This document shows positions 26,042-34,689 of a stretch of 64,000 nucleotides of DNA, piece after piece. Under the pieces are notes generated by a model that was given only the letters and a program-made list of their open reading frames with translations, did no database searches and was not told where the DNA came from. Position numbers and translations under genes: made by a program. The stretch's first letter is position 1, and each line of letters opens with the position of its first letter. This DNA comes from Anaerotignum propionicum DSM 1682 (lineage in GTDB: Bacteria > Bacillota > Clostridia > Lachnospirales > Anaerotignaceae). The stretch spans positions 1,116,001 to 1,180,000 of the forward strand of contig NZ_CP014223.1 in assembly GCF_001561955.1 (NCBI RefSeq), written 5' to 3'.

Positions 26042-26713
26042 TTACATCCCAATGTATTTCACGTAATCCGGTGTGGACATGAGTTGCATTTCAAGTTTTG
26101 CTTTTGTTTCTTTCGATACATAATTTTGCGTTGCCATTTCAAATCCTGCCAGCTCCACAGCCTTCAAATAATCATTTACAGTTTTTTTGATTTCTTTGTC
26201 TTTACTTTTTAGAAGCTTACCGCAATTTCGAAATATTTCAAGAACAGGATTGCAGGACGCAAATACTGCTTTCATGGTTTCAAAATTGTTATTACCCGGA
26301 AAGCCACAATTTGAAATCACCATAAATTGCTGTGTTTTTGGTTTAGAATCTGCAAGATCAAAATTTTCGTTACAATTTACTATCAGTGGACTTTTCAGAG
26401 GTGCAAGCCTGTCAACAAAATTTTTCATAGCTGCTGTCATATTCCATGTATAAACTGGGGTTGCAAAGCAAACTACATCAGCAGAATCGTACTTGTCTAA
26501 TAGCTCAGTCATATCATCCCGCATCACACATTTGCCTGGTGTTTGAAACCAACAGGTAAAACATCCCTTGCAGTGACCTATTTTCTTATTTATTAAAAAC
26601 ACATTTTCAGTATCAGCACCGCCTTTTTTTGCACCACTGAAAAAAGCTTCTCCAATGACATTTGTGTTGCTGTTTGCTCCGGCAGGGCTCCCGTTAAATA
26701 TGATAAATTTCAT
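26042..26713 (-). CDS. Flavodoxin-family NAD(P)H-dependent oxidoreductase
   Basis: A 223-residue protein. The N-terminal 'KFIIFNGSPAGANSNTNVIGEAF' is the FMN phosphate-binding loop, and 'DVVCFATPVYTWNMTAAMKNFVDRL' is the second flavin-binding motif (near 80-105). A cluster 'IGHCKGCFTCWFQTPGKCVMRDDM' holds four Cys, typical of the NADPH-dependent FMN reductase (iron-sulfur flavoprotein-like) group. It should bind FMN and reduce small electron acceptors. The C-terminal 90 residues form an extra helical region. It has a GGAG ribosome binding site. It is a single gene; the physiological partner is unknown. Confidence 0.85.
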   Translation of the reverse strand: MKFIIFNGSPAGANSNTNVIGEAFFSGAKKGGADTENVFLINKKIGHCKGCFTCWFQTPGKCVMRDDMTELLDKYDSADVVCFATPVYTWNMTAAMKNFVDRLAPLKSPLIVNCNENFDLADSKPKTQQFMVISNCGFPGNNNFETMKAVFASCNPVLEIFRNCGKLLKSKDKEIKKTVNDYLKAVELAGFEMATQNYVSKETKAKLEMQLMSTPDYVKYIGM

Positions 26714-27012
26714 TGTAATTTATTCTCCTTTAACAATATTTGATGCACTGTAAACTACGAAATCTGCATTCCGTACTCCCATACAGGGGAGGGAGGATTC
26801 ATTCTTAGTCAAAGATATCTAATTATTTAAATCATTATTTAGTGCATCTTGTATTTATTTTAGAGAAGTTTAAGAAGATTTTCAATAAACGCTACGTAGA
26901 GTTTAAGGCTCTAGTGGAAAAAGATTTATATGACCTGCTTTTCAAAATAACATATAAACTGATATTATATTTGTGCGGAAAGACTTAGGTAAGTTCGCTT
27001 TTCTTCCGATTT

Positions 27013-29118
27013 TTATTTTTCAAAGTTTTCCACATGTGAAGTTAGAAAGTGGGATGGCTTCCCTGTATAAAGTAACGTCAATTTATGCATTGCCCGTGTG
27101 CAGGCAATATAGAGCAGACCTCTGTCATATTTGCTGCAGTAGCTCTCTTCCCTCACATCAGGCACAATTACTTCATCAAACTCCAAGCCCTTTGACATCT
27201 GAACAGATGTAATAGAGATGCCATTTGCAAAATGGGTGCTATCCATAGAAATATGCTGAACATCATAATCTTGCTTGAGAATATCATACATTTCTTTGGC
27301 GGCATTGTTTGTTTTTAGAATAATGCCAAGAGAAACGCCACCACTCTGTAAAAAGTCATTTAATTTTCCTTGGATTTTTTGCAGTTCCTCTTGTTCATTG
27401 GCGCAGGAAATTACCTTTGGTACATCTCCATGCCGCACCATAGGCTCCAGCTTTTCTACCTGCCCAACACTCTTTGCAAAGGTAATGATTTCGTATGTGG
27501 AACGGTAACTTTTATTTAGTTCTACAAGGCAAGCATCACTGTACAGCTCCTGTAGTTGTGCCAAGGTGTGCAAATGGTTTGGATTAATAGACTGACCAAA
27601 GTCACCTAAAATTGTTTTTTGGCAAGTATAAAGGCGGTTAATCACGGCATATTGAATAGGGGTATAGTCCTGCATTTCGTCTATGACCAAATGTTTCATG
27701 AGCTTGTTTTCCTCTAGGCCTTGGAATGCTCCTTGCAGATACAGGAAGGGAAATACATCTGGCCACTCCAAGGTTTGTTTCTTGGGAAGAACGAGCAAGT
27801 GGGGAAGTCCCAGCCATTGATAAAAATTCTTGTATAGTGCAAGGGTGTTTTTTATTTTAAGCATGGCGGATAAGCTTTTTAAGACTGTCTTAGCTCTGGG
27901 AAGTTCATAACCCATAAAATTAGCAGATTGGAAATGATCAAGAATATCATTGGAAATCAGCTCAAGCCGCTTTTTGATAGGATAGCTTTGATAGGCAAAA
28001 AAACGTTTTTGTATCCAATCTGCTGTTACTGAGAATTGCCCAGAGGTATAATCTGACGATTCAAAAATAAGCCTTGGAAGCTCTTTTATATATTGATCCA
28101 TTTTTCTCACAAATTCTAATGTTGACTTAAAGCGTACTCTCTCTGCCCACTTTGCATCTTCGGTTTCTAGTGGGTCTTTCTCCGGTTCAAACTGAATAAT
28201 ACCATTTAGTTGTGTATCAGCAATATTCCAAAAGCTTTGTTCACAAATTGGTTCCTCACCAAGCTCTGGCAAGACATTTGCAATATAATCGCCAAACACC
28301 TTATTGGGAGACAAAATTGTGACATTGTTAGCCGATAGCCTACCCTTAAAGCGATATAGAAGAAAAGCAATTCGGTGAAGTGCTATGGAAGTCTTTCCTG
28401 AGCCGGCAACGCCCTGAATAACTATAGTCTTAGCTTTATCATTTCGAATAATTTGGTTCTGCTCTTTTTGTATGGTGGCGATGATGGATTTCATCTTTTC
28501 ATCCGAGGTTTGGGAAAGCTCACGCTGTAAAACATCATCTTGGATGTTGATAGAGCTTTCAATTACATATTCCAGCATACCATTTTTTATCTTAAATTGC
28601 CGTTTGCGGGTTAGCTTGCCCTCAATTCTACCCATGGGAGCCTCATATCCTGCCGAGCCGATTTCATAGTCATAGAACATACTTGCAATGGGAGCACGCC
28701 AGTCCAAAATAAGCAATTGGTTTTCGTGGGTAAAGGCAAAGCGTCCAATATAATGTTTCATTGTCTCTGTATCTTCATTCGTGTGAAAATCAATCCTTGC
28801 AAAATAGGGTGACTCCTTGAGCTTGGCCAGCTTTTCCCATATACCTACTGCAAAAGCACCGGTGCGATCTATCTGCTTTAGTGCAAGCTCGTTTTGAAAC
28901 ATTTCATGTGGATCGATTTCTCCACGATACTCAGCCATATAGCGCTTGGTAGCGGTATATTCCTTGTCTATTTTTTTTACATTATCATTTGCTGTCTGTA
29001 CAGCGGTATCCATCTTTTCTTTTATCATGGCAAGGTGTTCAACCTCATCGGGAAAAGGTATAGAAGAAGGAACGTCAGGTATTGCTTCGTGGCCGCCCTT
29101 TTGTGGTTTATGATTCAT
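27013..29118 (-). CDS. helD: HelD-like RNA polymerase-recycling helicase
   Basis: 701 residues from the ATG at 29118 behind AGGGAGGT. Order: N-terminal coiled-coil arm (about residues 20-90, 'EVEHLAMIKEKMDTAVQTANDNVKKIDKEY'), 'FARIDFHTNEDTETMKHYIGRFAFTHENQLLILDWRAPIASMFYDYEIGSAGYEAP', Walker A 'VIQGVAGSGKTSIALHRIAFLLYR' (about 240), Walker B-type 'LVIDEMQDYTPIQYAVI', 'LGDFGQSINP', and 'SITSVQMSKGLEFDEVIVPD'. This is the HelD/UvrD-like architecture. HelD frees RNA polymerase from DNA in Gram-positives, and related HelR proteins protect the enzyme from rifamycins. It overlaps the end of the AraC-GNAT gene by 11 bases and is probably co-transcribed with it. Confidence 0.88.
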   Translation of the reverse strand: MNHKPQKGGHEAIPDVPSSIPFPDEVEHLAMIKEKMDTAVQTANDNVKKIDKEYTATKRYMAEYRGEIDPHEMFQNELALKQIDRTGAFAVGIWEKLAKLKESPYFARIDFHTNEDTETMKHYIGRFAFTHENQLLILDWRAPIASMFYDYEIGSAGYEAPMGRIEGKLTRKRQFKIKNGMLEYVIESSINIQDDVLQRELSQTSDEKMKSIIATIQKEQNQIIRNDKAKTIVIQGVAGSGKTSIALHRIAFLLYRFKGRLSANNVTILSPNKVFGDYIANVLPELGEEPICEQSFWNIADTQLNGIIQFEPEKDPLETEDAKWAERVRFKSTLEFVRKMDQYIKELPRLIFESSDYTSGQFSVTADWIQKRFFAYQSYPIKKRLELISNDILDHFQSANFMGYELPRAKTVLKSLSAMLKIKNTLALYKNFYQWLGLPHLLVLPKKQTLEWPDVFPFLYLQGAFQGLEENKLMKHLVIDEMQDYTPIQYAVINRLYTCQKTILGDFGQSINPNHLHTLAQLQELYSDACLVELNKSYRSTYEIITFAKSVGQVEKLEPMVRHGDVPKVISCANEQEELQKIQGKLNDFLQSGGVSLGIILKTNNAAKEMYDILKQDYDVQHISMDSTHFANGISITSVQMSKGLEFDEVIVPDVREESYCSKYDRGLLYIACTRAMHKLTLLYTGKPSHFLTSHVENFEK

Positions 29119-29962
29119 GTGGAACCTCCCTTGGTAGAATAAAGCGTTGTGTGGGGTAACCGAATTCAGTAAGTAATTCCTCTTCTGCAAAACCCAATTG
29201 TTGAATTAGTTTGCGGTGTCCTGTATCCGCTTTATCTCCTTCTCTGTAAGTCGTTATACTGATTTCTTTTTCCTGAATCAGTTCACTCATCACCTTATCC
29301 AAAAATGCTTTTGGAATTTCATTTTTTCGATAAAACGGGTGAGTGCCCATAAAGTCAATACTTCCTGTTTCGTAGGTAAAAAGCATAATACCAACGGCGA
29401 TATCATTGTCTTTTGTGATAAGTGCCTGTTTGTTTTTGATATACCCCTTTAATTTCCAAATATATTCATCCTCCTGTAAATGGGGGAAGCCATCAATCAC
29501 TAGGCGTACTAAGTCCATCCAAGAGGGGATATCATCTTCTGTTGCAAAATGAATTTCCCATTTGAATGTATCCTTTCTATAAAGCATTTTGTATTCTCCC
29601 TCCAAATGAAACATTAGTTGCAATGGGTAAAATTTTTCGTTTTCTCGATATTGTTTAGGGGGCTGCTTATACATAGCCGTAAAAATATTTGTAAAGGATT
29701 GCTGTGTTTCGTATCCCGCCATCATAGCAATTTCCATAATTGGCTTTTCTGAAAAAACCAATAGTTTTGCTGCTTCGGTTAGTTGTCGCCGTTGCACGTA
29801 GTCATGGATGGTGAGTCCAACGATATTGGTAAACACTCTATGGAGGTGATATTTGGAGTAATGAATCCCTTCCGCAACTCTTTTTAAATCCAACTTTTCC
29901 GTTAGATGGGTTTCAATAAATTGAATTGCTCCTGAAATTTTTAAAATACTCTGGGGATTCAT
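29108..29962 (-). CDS. AraC-family regulator fused to a GNAT-like domain
   Basis: A 284-residue protein behind AAAGGAGGATG. Residues 1-105 are the AraC HTH pair ('DLKRVAEGIHYSKYHLHRVFTNIVGLTIHDYVQRRQLTEAAKLLV' then 'IMEIAMMAGYETQQSFTNIFTAMYKQPPKQYR'). Residues about 130-275 resemble a GNAT acetyltransferase fold ('WEIHFATEDDIPSWMDLVRLVIDGFP...AVGIMLFTYETGSIDFMGTHPFYRKNEIPKAFLDKVMSEL'). The acetyl-CoA loop is not a clear Q/RxxGxG/A, so catalysis is uncertain; the domain may bind an effector. It is the first gene of a two-gene unit with helD and may sense the compound that HelD responds to. Confidence 0.8.
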   Translation of the reverse strand: MNPQSILKISGAIQFIETHLTEKLDLKRVAEGIHYSKYHLHRVFTNIVGLTIHDYVQRRQLTEAAKLLVFSEKPIMEIAMMAGYETQQSFTNIFTAMYKQPPKQYRENEKFYPLQLMFHLEGEYKMLYRKDTFKWEIHFATEDDIPSWMDLVRLVIDGFPHLQEDEYIWKLKGYIKNKQALITKDNDIAVGIMLFTYETGSIDFMGTHPFYRKNEIPKAFLDKVMSELIQEKEISITTYREGDKADTGHRKLIQQLGFAEEELLTEFGYPTQRFILPREVPHES

Positions 29963-30189
29963 GTGTCATCCTCCTTTCTATACATTTTACATAATTTTTA
30001 AAATTTGTTTTACTCATTCTTGCTCTCTTTTTGGGGGGGCAAGATTTTTGGCGGTCTCCCTGAAGTAGGGGAGCTGGTGGTTTTCTATATATTTGTACTG
30101 TATTGGACTCCTTATCCTCCATAACTGCTGCTCACTTATCATTTATTCTCCTATGCAAGAAATATAAAGTTTCTTATATTTTCAAGATA

Positions 30190-30729
30190 TTACTCCAAAA
30201 GCTGTAATAGTTTTTTCGTTGTATTTGCATTTCTTATGGTAATACTTCTATACGAAGGTTTGCTTACAATTCTCGACAATTTTGTTTTGGAAAATGTTTT
30301 GATTGGTGCAGACCAAAAAATAACCTGTCCATAATGACTCACTTTTTCATACTCTGATTTCTCAATGCCAATTTGCTCTATGATAGCTGTTGCGGTGGCA
30401 GGTGGTATCACAAAAATGGTATTATGCTTTGACTGGGAATCGTTATCCCACCAAGGTGGAGCATTGTGCAGAGCAGCAGTTAGATCTTCGGCAGATATGA
30501 TTGTAACAGCAATGTTTAAATGAAATGTATTTGTTATTGCTAATTCACAGCTTTTTGTAATTTCTTCCACGTCATCGATAGGACAGGAAAATATAACATT
30601 TCCGCTATTGATATAGGTAATTACATCCCGAAAGCCATTGTCTTCAAAAGTTATTTTTAGCTTTGACATAGATATCTTGTTTTTACCGCCTACATTGATG
30701 CCACGTAATAGTGCAATATATTTTTCCAT
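30190..30729 (-). CDS. DUF1697 domain protein
   Basis: A 179-residue protein of the DUF1697 family. The conserved start 'YIALLRGINVGGKNKISMSKLKITFEDNGFRDVITYINSGNVIFSC' is present, with the later 'FHLNIAVTIISAEDLTAAL' and 'YGQVIFWSAPIKTFSKTKLSRIVSKPSYRSITIRNANTTKKLLQLL'. The ribosome binding site is GGAGATG. The family is widespread in soil and gut bacteria but has no known function. It is a single gene between two AraC-type genes. Confidence 0.9.
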   Translation of the reverse strand: MEKYIALLRGINVGGKNKISMSKLKITFEDNGFRDVITYINSGNVIFSCPIDDVEEITKSCELAITNTFHLNIAVTIISAEDLTAALHNAPPWWDNDSQSKHNTIFVIPPATATAIIEQIGIEKSEYEKVSHYGQVIFWSAPIKTFSKTKLSRIVSKPSYRSITIRNANTTKKLLQLLE

Positions 30730-30843
30730 AGATAAATCATCTCCTTAGCTTATAGAAATTCGATTATAGTGAATGTACGATAGGTTGTCTCAAATTTCTA
30801 CTCTCTTAACAAGTATTGCTGTACGATTTAAGAAATACACAAA

Positions 30844-30879
30844 GTAGCATAGGCCGACTATTTAGCCGCCCCATGCTAC
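30844..30879 (-). terminator. Hairpin after AraC-family gene
   Basis: GTAGCAT pairs with ATGCTAC, with additional GG/CC pairing inside, about 20 bases beyond the stop of the minus-strand AraC gene. The T run is weak, so this is a moderate call. Confidence 0.45.
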
Positions 30880-30897
30880 ATAATAAAAATTGCTTAC

Positions 30898-31767
30898 TTA
30901 TTTGATTGCCACAAATTCAATATAGCCCCTTGTACCAATTGGTTCCAACTGTATACGTGGGTTTTCTTTATCCCAAGTGTAGCCAATCACCGATGGATCA
31001 TATTTTTTAATTGCTTCCCAAACCTGTTCAATTGCCTGACAATAATCTTCTTCGTGAAAAGGCTCTCCTTGGAACATTAAATATTTGGAACGGGGAAGGT
31101 CGATTATGTCAAATCCATCCGGAATAATATCTGCATAATCCGTTGCGACCTCAACACCCTGCACATATTCAGAAGTGTCAGGTTTAATATAGCTTGCGGG
31201 AAGCCAAAGGGAAACAGGTTCTTTACTAATGGATTTCATACTTAAAAGTAATCCCCACACCTCACAACCGACCTCTTCGCAGTATGCAAAATAGTCAGCT
31301 GCCTTTATTCCTCGTTTTATGAGCACTTTACGTGCAGGTTTCTCAATAACTTGAATAAAAACATTTTTTACGTTTTCCATTTTATTCTCCTTTCGGGTAG
31401 CTCTATACTTTACGCCATAAGGGGTGAAAAGATAAAGAGGAATGGGTGAAGCGGCATATTCCCGTGGATTGCAGCCGAACTCACGAAAAAAAGCACGCTG
31501 ATATCCATCCACACTGCCAAAACCTAGCTCCAATGCAACATCAAGAATTTTGCAGGCTTCATCACGCAGCTTCAGTGCCGACCTTGATAGCCGAAATCTC
31601 CGAATATAATCTCCAGGGGTTAGATTCGTATACTGGGTAAAAAGACGATGGGAATACCAAGGGGAAAACAAGGATACCCGTGATAAATCCCCAAGAGTAA
31701 TGTTTTCGCATAAATGCTCTGCAATATAATCTTGCATACGTTGTACAGCTTCCATGTGTTCCTCCAT
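30898..31767 (-). CDS. AraC-family regulator with GyrI-like effector domain
   Basis: 289 residues from the ATG at 31767, behind AAGGAGGT; the longer frame starts before the ribosome binding site. Residues about 1-100 are the AraC HTH ('NITLGDLSRVSLFSPWYSHRLFTQYTNLTPGDYIRRFRLSRSALKL' and 'KILDVALELGFGSVDGYQRAFFREFGCNPREYAA'). The C-terminal 160 residues are a GyrI-like small-molecule-binding domain ('VFIQVIEKPARKVLIKRGIKAADYFAYCEEVG...VEVATDYADIIPDGFDIIDLPRSKYLMFQGEPFHEEDY'). Such proteins (SoxS/Rob-like) bind drugs or dyes and switch resistance genes. The target is not evident. Confidence 0.85.
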   Translation of the reverse strand: MEEHMEAVQRMQDYIAEHLCENITLGDLSRVSLFSPWYSHRLFTQYTNLTPGDYIRRFRLSRSALKLRDEACKILDVALELGFGSVDGYQRAFFREFGCNPREYAASPIPLYLFTPYGVKYRATRKENKMENVKNVFIQVIEKPARKVLIKRGIKAADYFAYCEEVGCEVWGLLLSMKSISKEPVSLWLPASYIKPDTSEYVQGVEVATDYADIIPDGFDIIDLPRSKYLMFQGEPFHEEDYCQAIEQVWEAIKKYDPSVIGYTWDKENPRIQLEPIGTRGYIEFVAIK

Positions 31768-31886
31768 TTTTTGCACCTCCTTATGAACCAATTTTAGCAT
31801 TTAGCATTTGGAGAACTCTCGACTATTTTTGCTAATCATGATTTTTCATTTGTTTTCGAAAGATACTTGCCATGTAGGGAGAGAAA

Positions 31887-32333
31887 CTAGAGTTTTCGGA
31901 TATCCTTTAAAGCCTTTTGGATATCCTTTTCCACAAGGGGTCGCATACTTTCATTGAATTTAGTCGGGTCAGCTTTATATAGTGCGTTTTCAATATCAAG
32001 CTTTAAGTCTGGTTTATATTTTGCAATGGACGGCAATGCCTTGATGCAATGCCGTGCTGTAATTGGTTTATCATCAGTAATATGTTTTAGATAAGATTCA
32101 ATGATTTCATCAATTTTATAATCAATATCCCATTTTGCATTGGCAGCAATTAAAATCAGTGCTCTTGTTCTAATATAAGAATTTACATTGCTGAGCATTT
32201 CAACAAAAATAGGAAAGAATGGATAAACATTCGCTGAAAGGGCACTTTCACTTTCTAACTGTTTCAAGCATTGATAAGCTTTTTTGTCATCGCTATTTTT
32301 CAGACCTTCAACCAACTCAGAAATATCTGTCAT
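31887..32333 (-). CDS. HEAT-like repeat protein
   Basis: A 148-residue all-helical protein. Short helix pairs recur ('LVEGLKNSDDKKAYQCLKQLESE', 'PIFVEMLSNVNSYIRTRALILIAANAKWD', 'ITARHCIKALPSIAKYKPDLKLDIENALYKAD'), a HEAT/armadillo-type layout. Similar proteins in other Clostridia have been labelled 'SufBD-like', which I regard as doubtful since there is no Fe-S assembly context here. It probably mediates binding. It is a single gene with GAGAATAAG before the ATG, divergent from the HTH-hydrolase operon. Confidence 0.7.
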   Translation of the reverse strand: MTDISELVEGLKNSDDKKAYQCLKQLESESALSANVYPFFPIFVEMLSNVNSYIRTRALILIAANAKWDIDYKIDEIIESYLKHITDDKPITARHCIKALPSIAKYKPDLKLDIENALYKADPTKFNESMRPLVEKDIQKALKDIRKL

Positions 32334-32483
32334 CTTATTCTCTCCTTGTTTTTTTCTCTAAAGATATTGTGTATATTATAGCATAAAAGAATTTCTTATG
32401 AATCTGTATTTCGTAGAATAAAATTGGATGAAGTTTTTTGCTTGACATTAGGTGCATTAAAGTATAACAAATAGCAATATATA

Positions 32484-32512
32484 TTGACATGAATTATATT
32501 TTGATGTATATT
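32484..32512 (+). promoter_or_regulatory. Promoter of HTH-hydrolase-DUF4180 operon
   Basis: TTGACA (32484-32489) and TATATT (32507-32512), 17 bases apart, 29 bases before the first start codon. A second TTGACA at about 32442 also occurs upstream. Confidence 0.7.
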
Positions 32513-32541
32513 CATATGCAAAAGAGAGTGGAGTGGATTAT

Positions 32542-33042
32542 ATGAATAATAATTACTTAACAATATATGAAGTTGCCGATGCTTTAGGATTACACCATAA
32601 AACGGTTCGAGGTTTCATCAACAGTGGAAAATTGAAAGCTATGAAGGTAGGAAAGCAATGGCGTATTATTAAAGAGGATTTGGACACTTTTATGGGAAGA
32701 GATTCTTCTTTTGAGAAGGAACACAAAGCTGAAACACCTAATATTGACTTTATAAACAGTGAAATTCAGTGTACAAATAAACATGTTATGGATAGCCATA
32801 TAAAAAATAAAATTAGTATTTCTGCAGTAGTTGATATGCAAGGAGTTTATAAGAAAAATTTCGAAAGAATTTCAAATACCTTATTAGCTGTTATGAACAG
32901 CAAAGATAGAAAAATGAATGGTGCAACCATTCATATAAAATATGATGAGGTAGCTTTGGTTTGTAAAGTTTTCTTGTGGGGAAGTACAGAATATATCAAT
33001 GAGATGTTATCGATTATCACATTGTTAGATAAGGAGGTTTGA
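32542..33042 (+). CDS. Excisionase-type helix-turn-helix protein
   Basis: About 166 residues from the ATG at 32542 (a GTG three codons upstream is less likely). Residues 5-55 are a MerR/excisionase-like HTH ('YLTIYEVADALGLHHKTVRGFINSGKLKAMKVGKQWRIIKEDLDTFM'). The remaining 105 residues are a separate domain with 'IKNKISISAVVDMQGVYKKNFERISNTLLAVMNS' and 'GATIHIKYDEVALVCKVFLWGSTEYINEMLSII', possibly an effector-binding part. It is followed at once by an alpha/beta hydrolase and DUF4180 and likely regulates that operon. Confidence 0.8.
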   Translation: MNNNYLTIYEVADALGLHHKTVRGFINSGKLKAMKVGKQWRIIKEDLDTFMGRDSSFEKEHKAETPNIDFINSEIQCTNKHVMDSHIKNKISISAVVDMQGVYKKNFERISNTLLAVMNSKDRKMNGATIHIKYDEVALVCKVFLWGSTEYINEMLSIITLLDKEV

Positions 33043-33044
33043 TA

Positions 33045-33893
33045 ATGAAGTCAAATCATGAAATATACAAGTCAAATGACGCAAAAAATGAGATTATTCG
33101 TATATATGATGAATTTGTGAAAAGGTATGAATTTGTAAGTAGCATTCACTTGAAAACCCTTCAAGGTATAACCCATATATTAGTGTGCGGAGAGGAAAAA
33201 AATCCACCATTGATTTTACTCCATGGTACAGGGATGAATTCCTCCATGTGGCTTGATGAACTTCAGGAATATGCAAAATATTTCCGAGTGTATGCGGTGG
33301 ATATTCCGGGAGAGCCGGGAAAAAGCTTCCCTGTACAAACGCCACTTACCGATCATTCTTATTCAGACTGGTTACATGATGTGTTGGAAGATCTAAATAT
33401 TAAGAAAGCAAATGTTGTTGGATTATCACTAGGTGGATGGATGGCTCTGAATTTTGCAATCATTTATCCGGAAAATGTGAGCAAACTTGTTCTTATATCA
33501 CCCTCAGGAATCGGAAAGGAAAAACTATCTTTTATATTTTATGCTTTGTTTTATGGGATAATGGGAGAAAAAGGAGTAGAAAAGCTAATCAGCAAAATAA
33601 ATGGAAGAAAACAGCTATCTCACGATATGCTACAGTATCAAAAGTGCATTCGTTATGGATTTCAATATAGAACAGGTAAGATACCTTTATTTTCGGATGA
33701 TATGATTCGAAATTTGCCAATGCCGTGTAGTGTTATTGTTGGCGAAAAAGATATCATGATTTCTTCCCTTGACACATTAAAGAGAATGGAAAAATTGTTG
33801 CCTTCGGCACAAAGGTTGTGTTTAAAGGGAGAAGGGCATACACTGGTGAAGGTTACGAGAAAAGTGTGTGATTTTCTACTTCAAATAGATTAG
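33045..33893 (+). CDS. Alpha/beta hydrolase
   Basis: 282 residues, ATG at 33045 behind AAGGAGG. It has the alpha/beta-hydrolase fold: oxyanion 'LLHGTGMNSSMW' (HG motif), nucleophile elbow 'VVGLSLGGWMAL' with Ser near residue 129, an acid in 'VIVGEKDIMISS', and the catalytic His in 'LKGEGHTLV'. The catalytic triad is complete. It is probably an esterase or C-C hydrolase acting on a small hydrophobic substrate. The gene starts three bases after the HTH gene's stop and is followed 18 bases on by DUF4180. Confidence 0.88.
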   Translation: MKSNHEIYKSNDAKNEIIRIYDEFVKRYEFVSSIHLKTLQGITHILVCGEEKNPPLILLHGTGMNSSMWLDELQEYAKYFRVYAVDIPGEPGKSFPVQTPLTDHSYSDWLHDVLEDLNIKKANVVGLSLGGWMALNFAIIYPENVSKLVLISPSGIGKEKLSFIFYALFYGIMGEKGVEKLISKINGRKQLSHDMLQYQKCIRYGFQYRTGKIPLFSDDMIRNLPMPCSVIVGEKDIMISSLDTLKRMEKLLPSAQRLCLKGEGHTLVKVTRKVCDFLLQID

Positions 33894-33911
33894 TAAGTAA
33901 GGAGGTTTAAA

Positions 33912-34274
33912 ATGAAAATTGCTGTCAATCAGGAAAATGGTATAGCATATGTTCAAGAAAAGAGAATTGTTATCAGTAATGTACAATCCGCATTAGACTT
34001 AATGGCTACTATTTCGTATGAGTATGGTTGTAACGCTATGATTATAAATAAAGAAGCTATCGTCGAAGATTTCTTTGATTTGAGGACACGTCTTGCAGGA
34101 GAAATTGTTCAAAAATATGTAAACTATGGAATGAAACTGGCTATCATTGGTGACTTCTCTGCTTATAGCAGTAGGGCGTTAAAAGACTATATTTATGAAT
34201 GCAATAAAGGAAATGATTTATTTTTCGTGGCGAATGAGGAGGAAGCGAATAAACTTATTGAAAATTCCAAATAG
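33912..34274 (+). CDS. DUF4180 domain protein
   Basis: A 120-residue protein behind AAGGAGGTTT. It matches DUF4180: 'VQEKRIVISNVQSALDLMATISYEYGCNAMIINKEAIVEDFFDLRTRLAGEIVQKYVNYGMKLAIIGDFSAYSSRALKDYIYECNKGNDLFFVANEEEANKLI'. The pattern is a small alpha/beta protein with a STAS-like feel, without known function. It is last of the three-gene operon; the family often occurs with HTH regulators in Clostridia. Confidence 0.88.
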   Translation: MKIAVNQENGIAYVQEKRIVISNVQSALDLMATISYEYGCNAMIINKEAIVEDFFDLRTRLAGEIVQKYVNYGMKLAIIGDFSAYSSRALKDYIYECNKGNDLFFVANEEEANKLIENSK

Positions 34275-34630
34275 AATAAAAAGATATAATTTCTATCGGT
34301 GTACCTATGGTTATGAAAGAAAAGGTCGTGGGTATTACTACTGGATGGTATGCAGCGCTGTGTAAATATTGTTTAGGCTAGATGAATTGATACGCAATTT
34401 CTTGCATAATGAATTGCATTGCTGTATAGTATTTATGGAATGTAGTGTTGCAAAAGGAGTTGGTTTAGTCCGGCGCACTTTCATATTGCACATTTGCAAT
34501 AGAAGTGAAACGTGGAAAACTAAAATAATCATGAATTGCATAAATGGCTTTCCTGCGAGTTCAAGCAGGTTTTGTTTTTATGTCCAGAGATGATTATTTA
34601 TTTTCCACACAACAGTGAATGCTAATTTTT
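34275..34630. other. Spacer with no gene seen
   Basis: AT-rich DNA after the DUF4180 gene. It contains no supported coding sequence; small frames here lack ribosome binding sites and family patterns. Confidence 0.4.
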
Positions 34631-34660
34631 GAGCTGTGGAAAATTTTCCGCAGCTTTTTT
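34631..34660 (+). terminator. Terminator before methyltransferase gene
   Basis: AGCTGTGGAAAA pairs with TTTTCCGCAGCT and is followed by TTTTT. It lies about 30 bases before the methyltransferase start. Confidence 0.7.
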
Positions 34661-34689
34661 AATTTGCAAAAAGAAAGGATGAAAATTTT

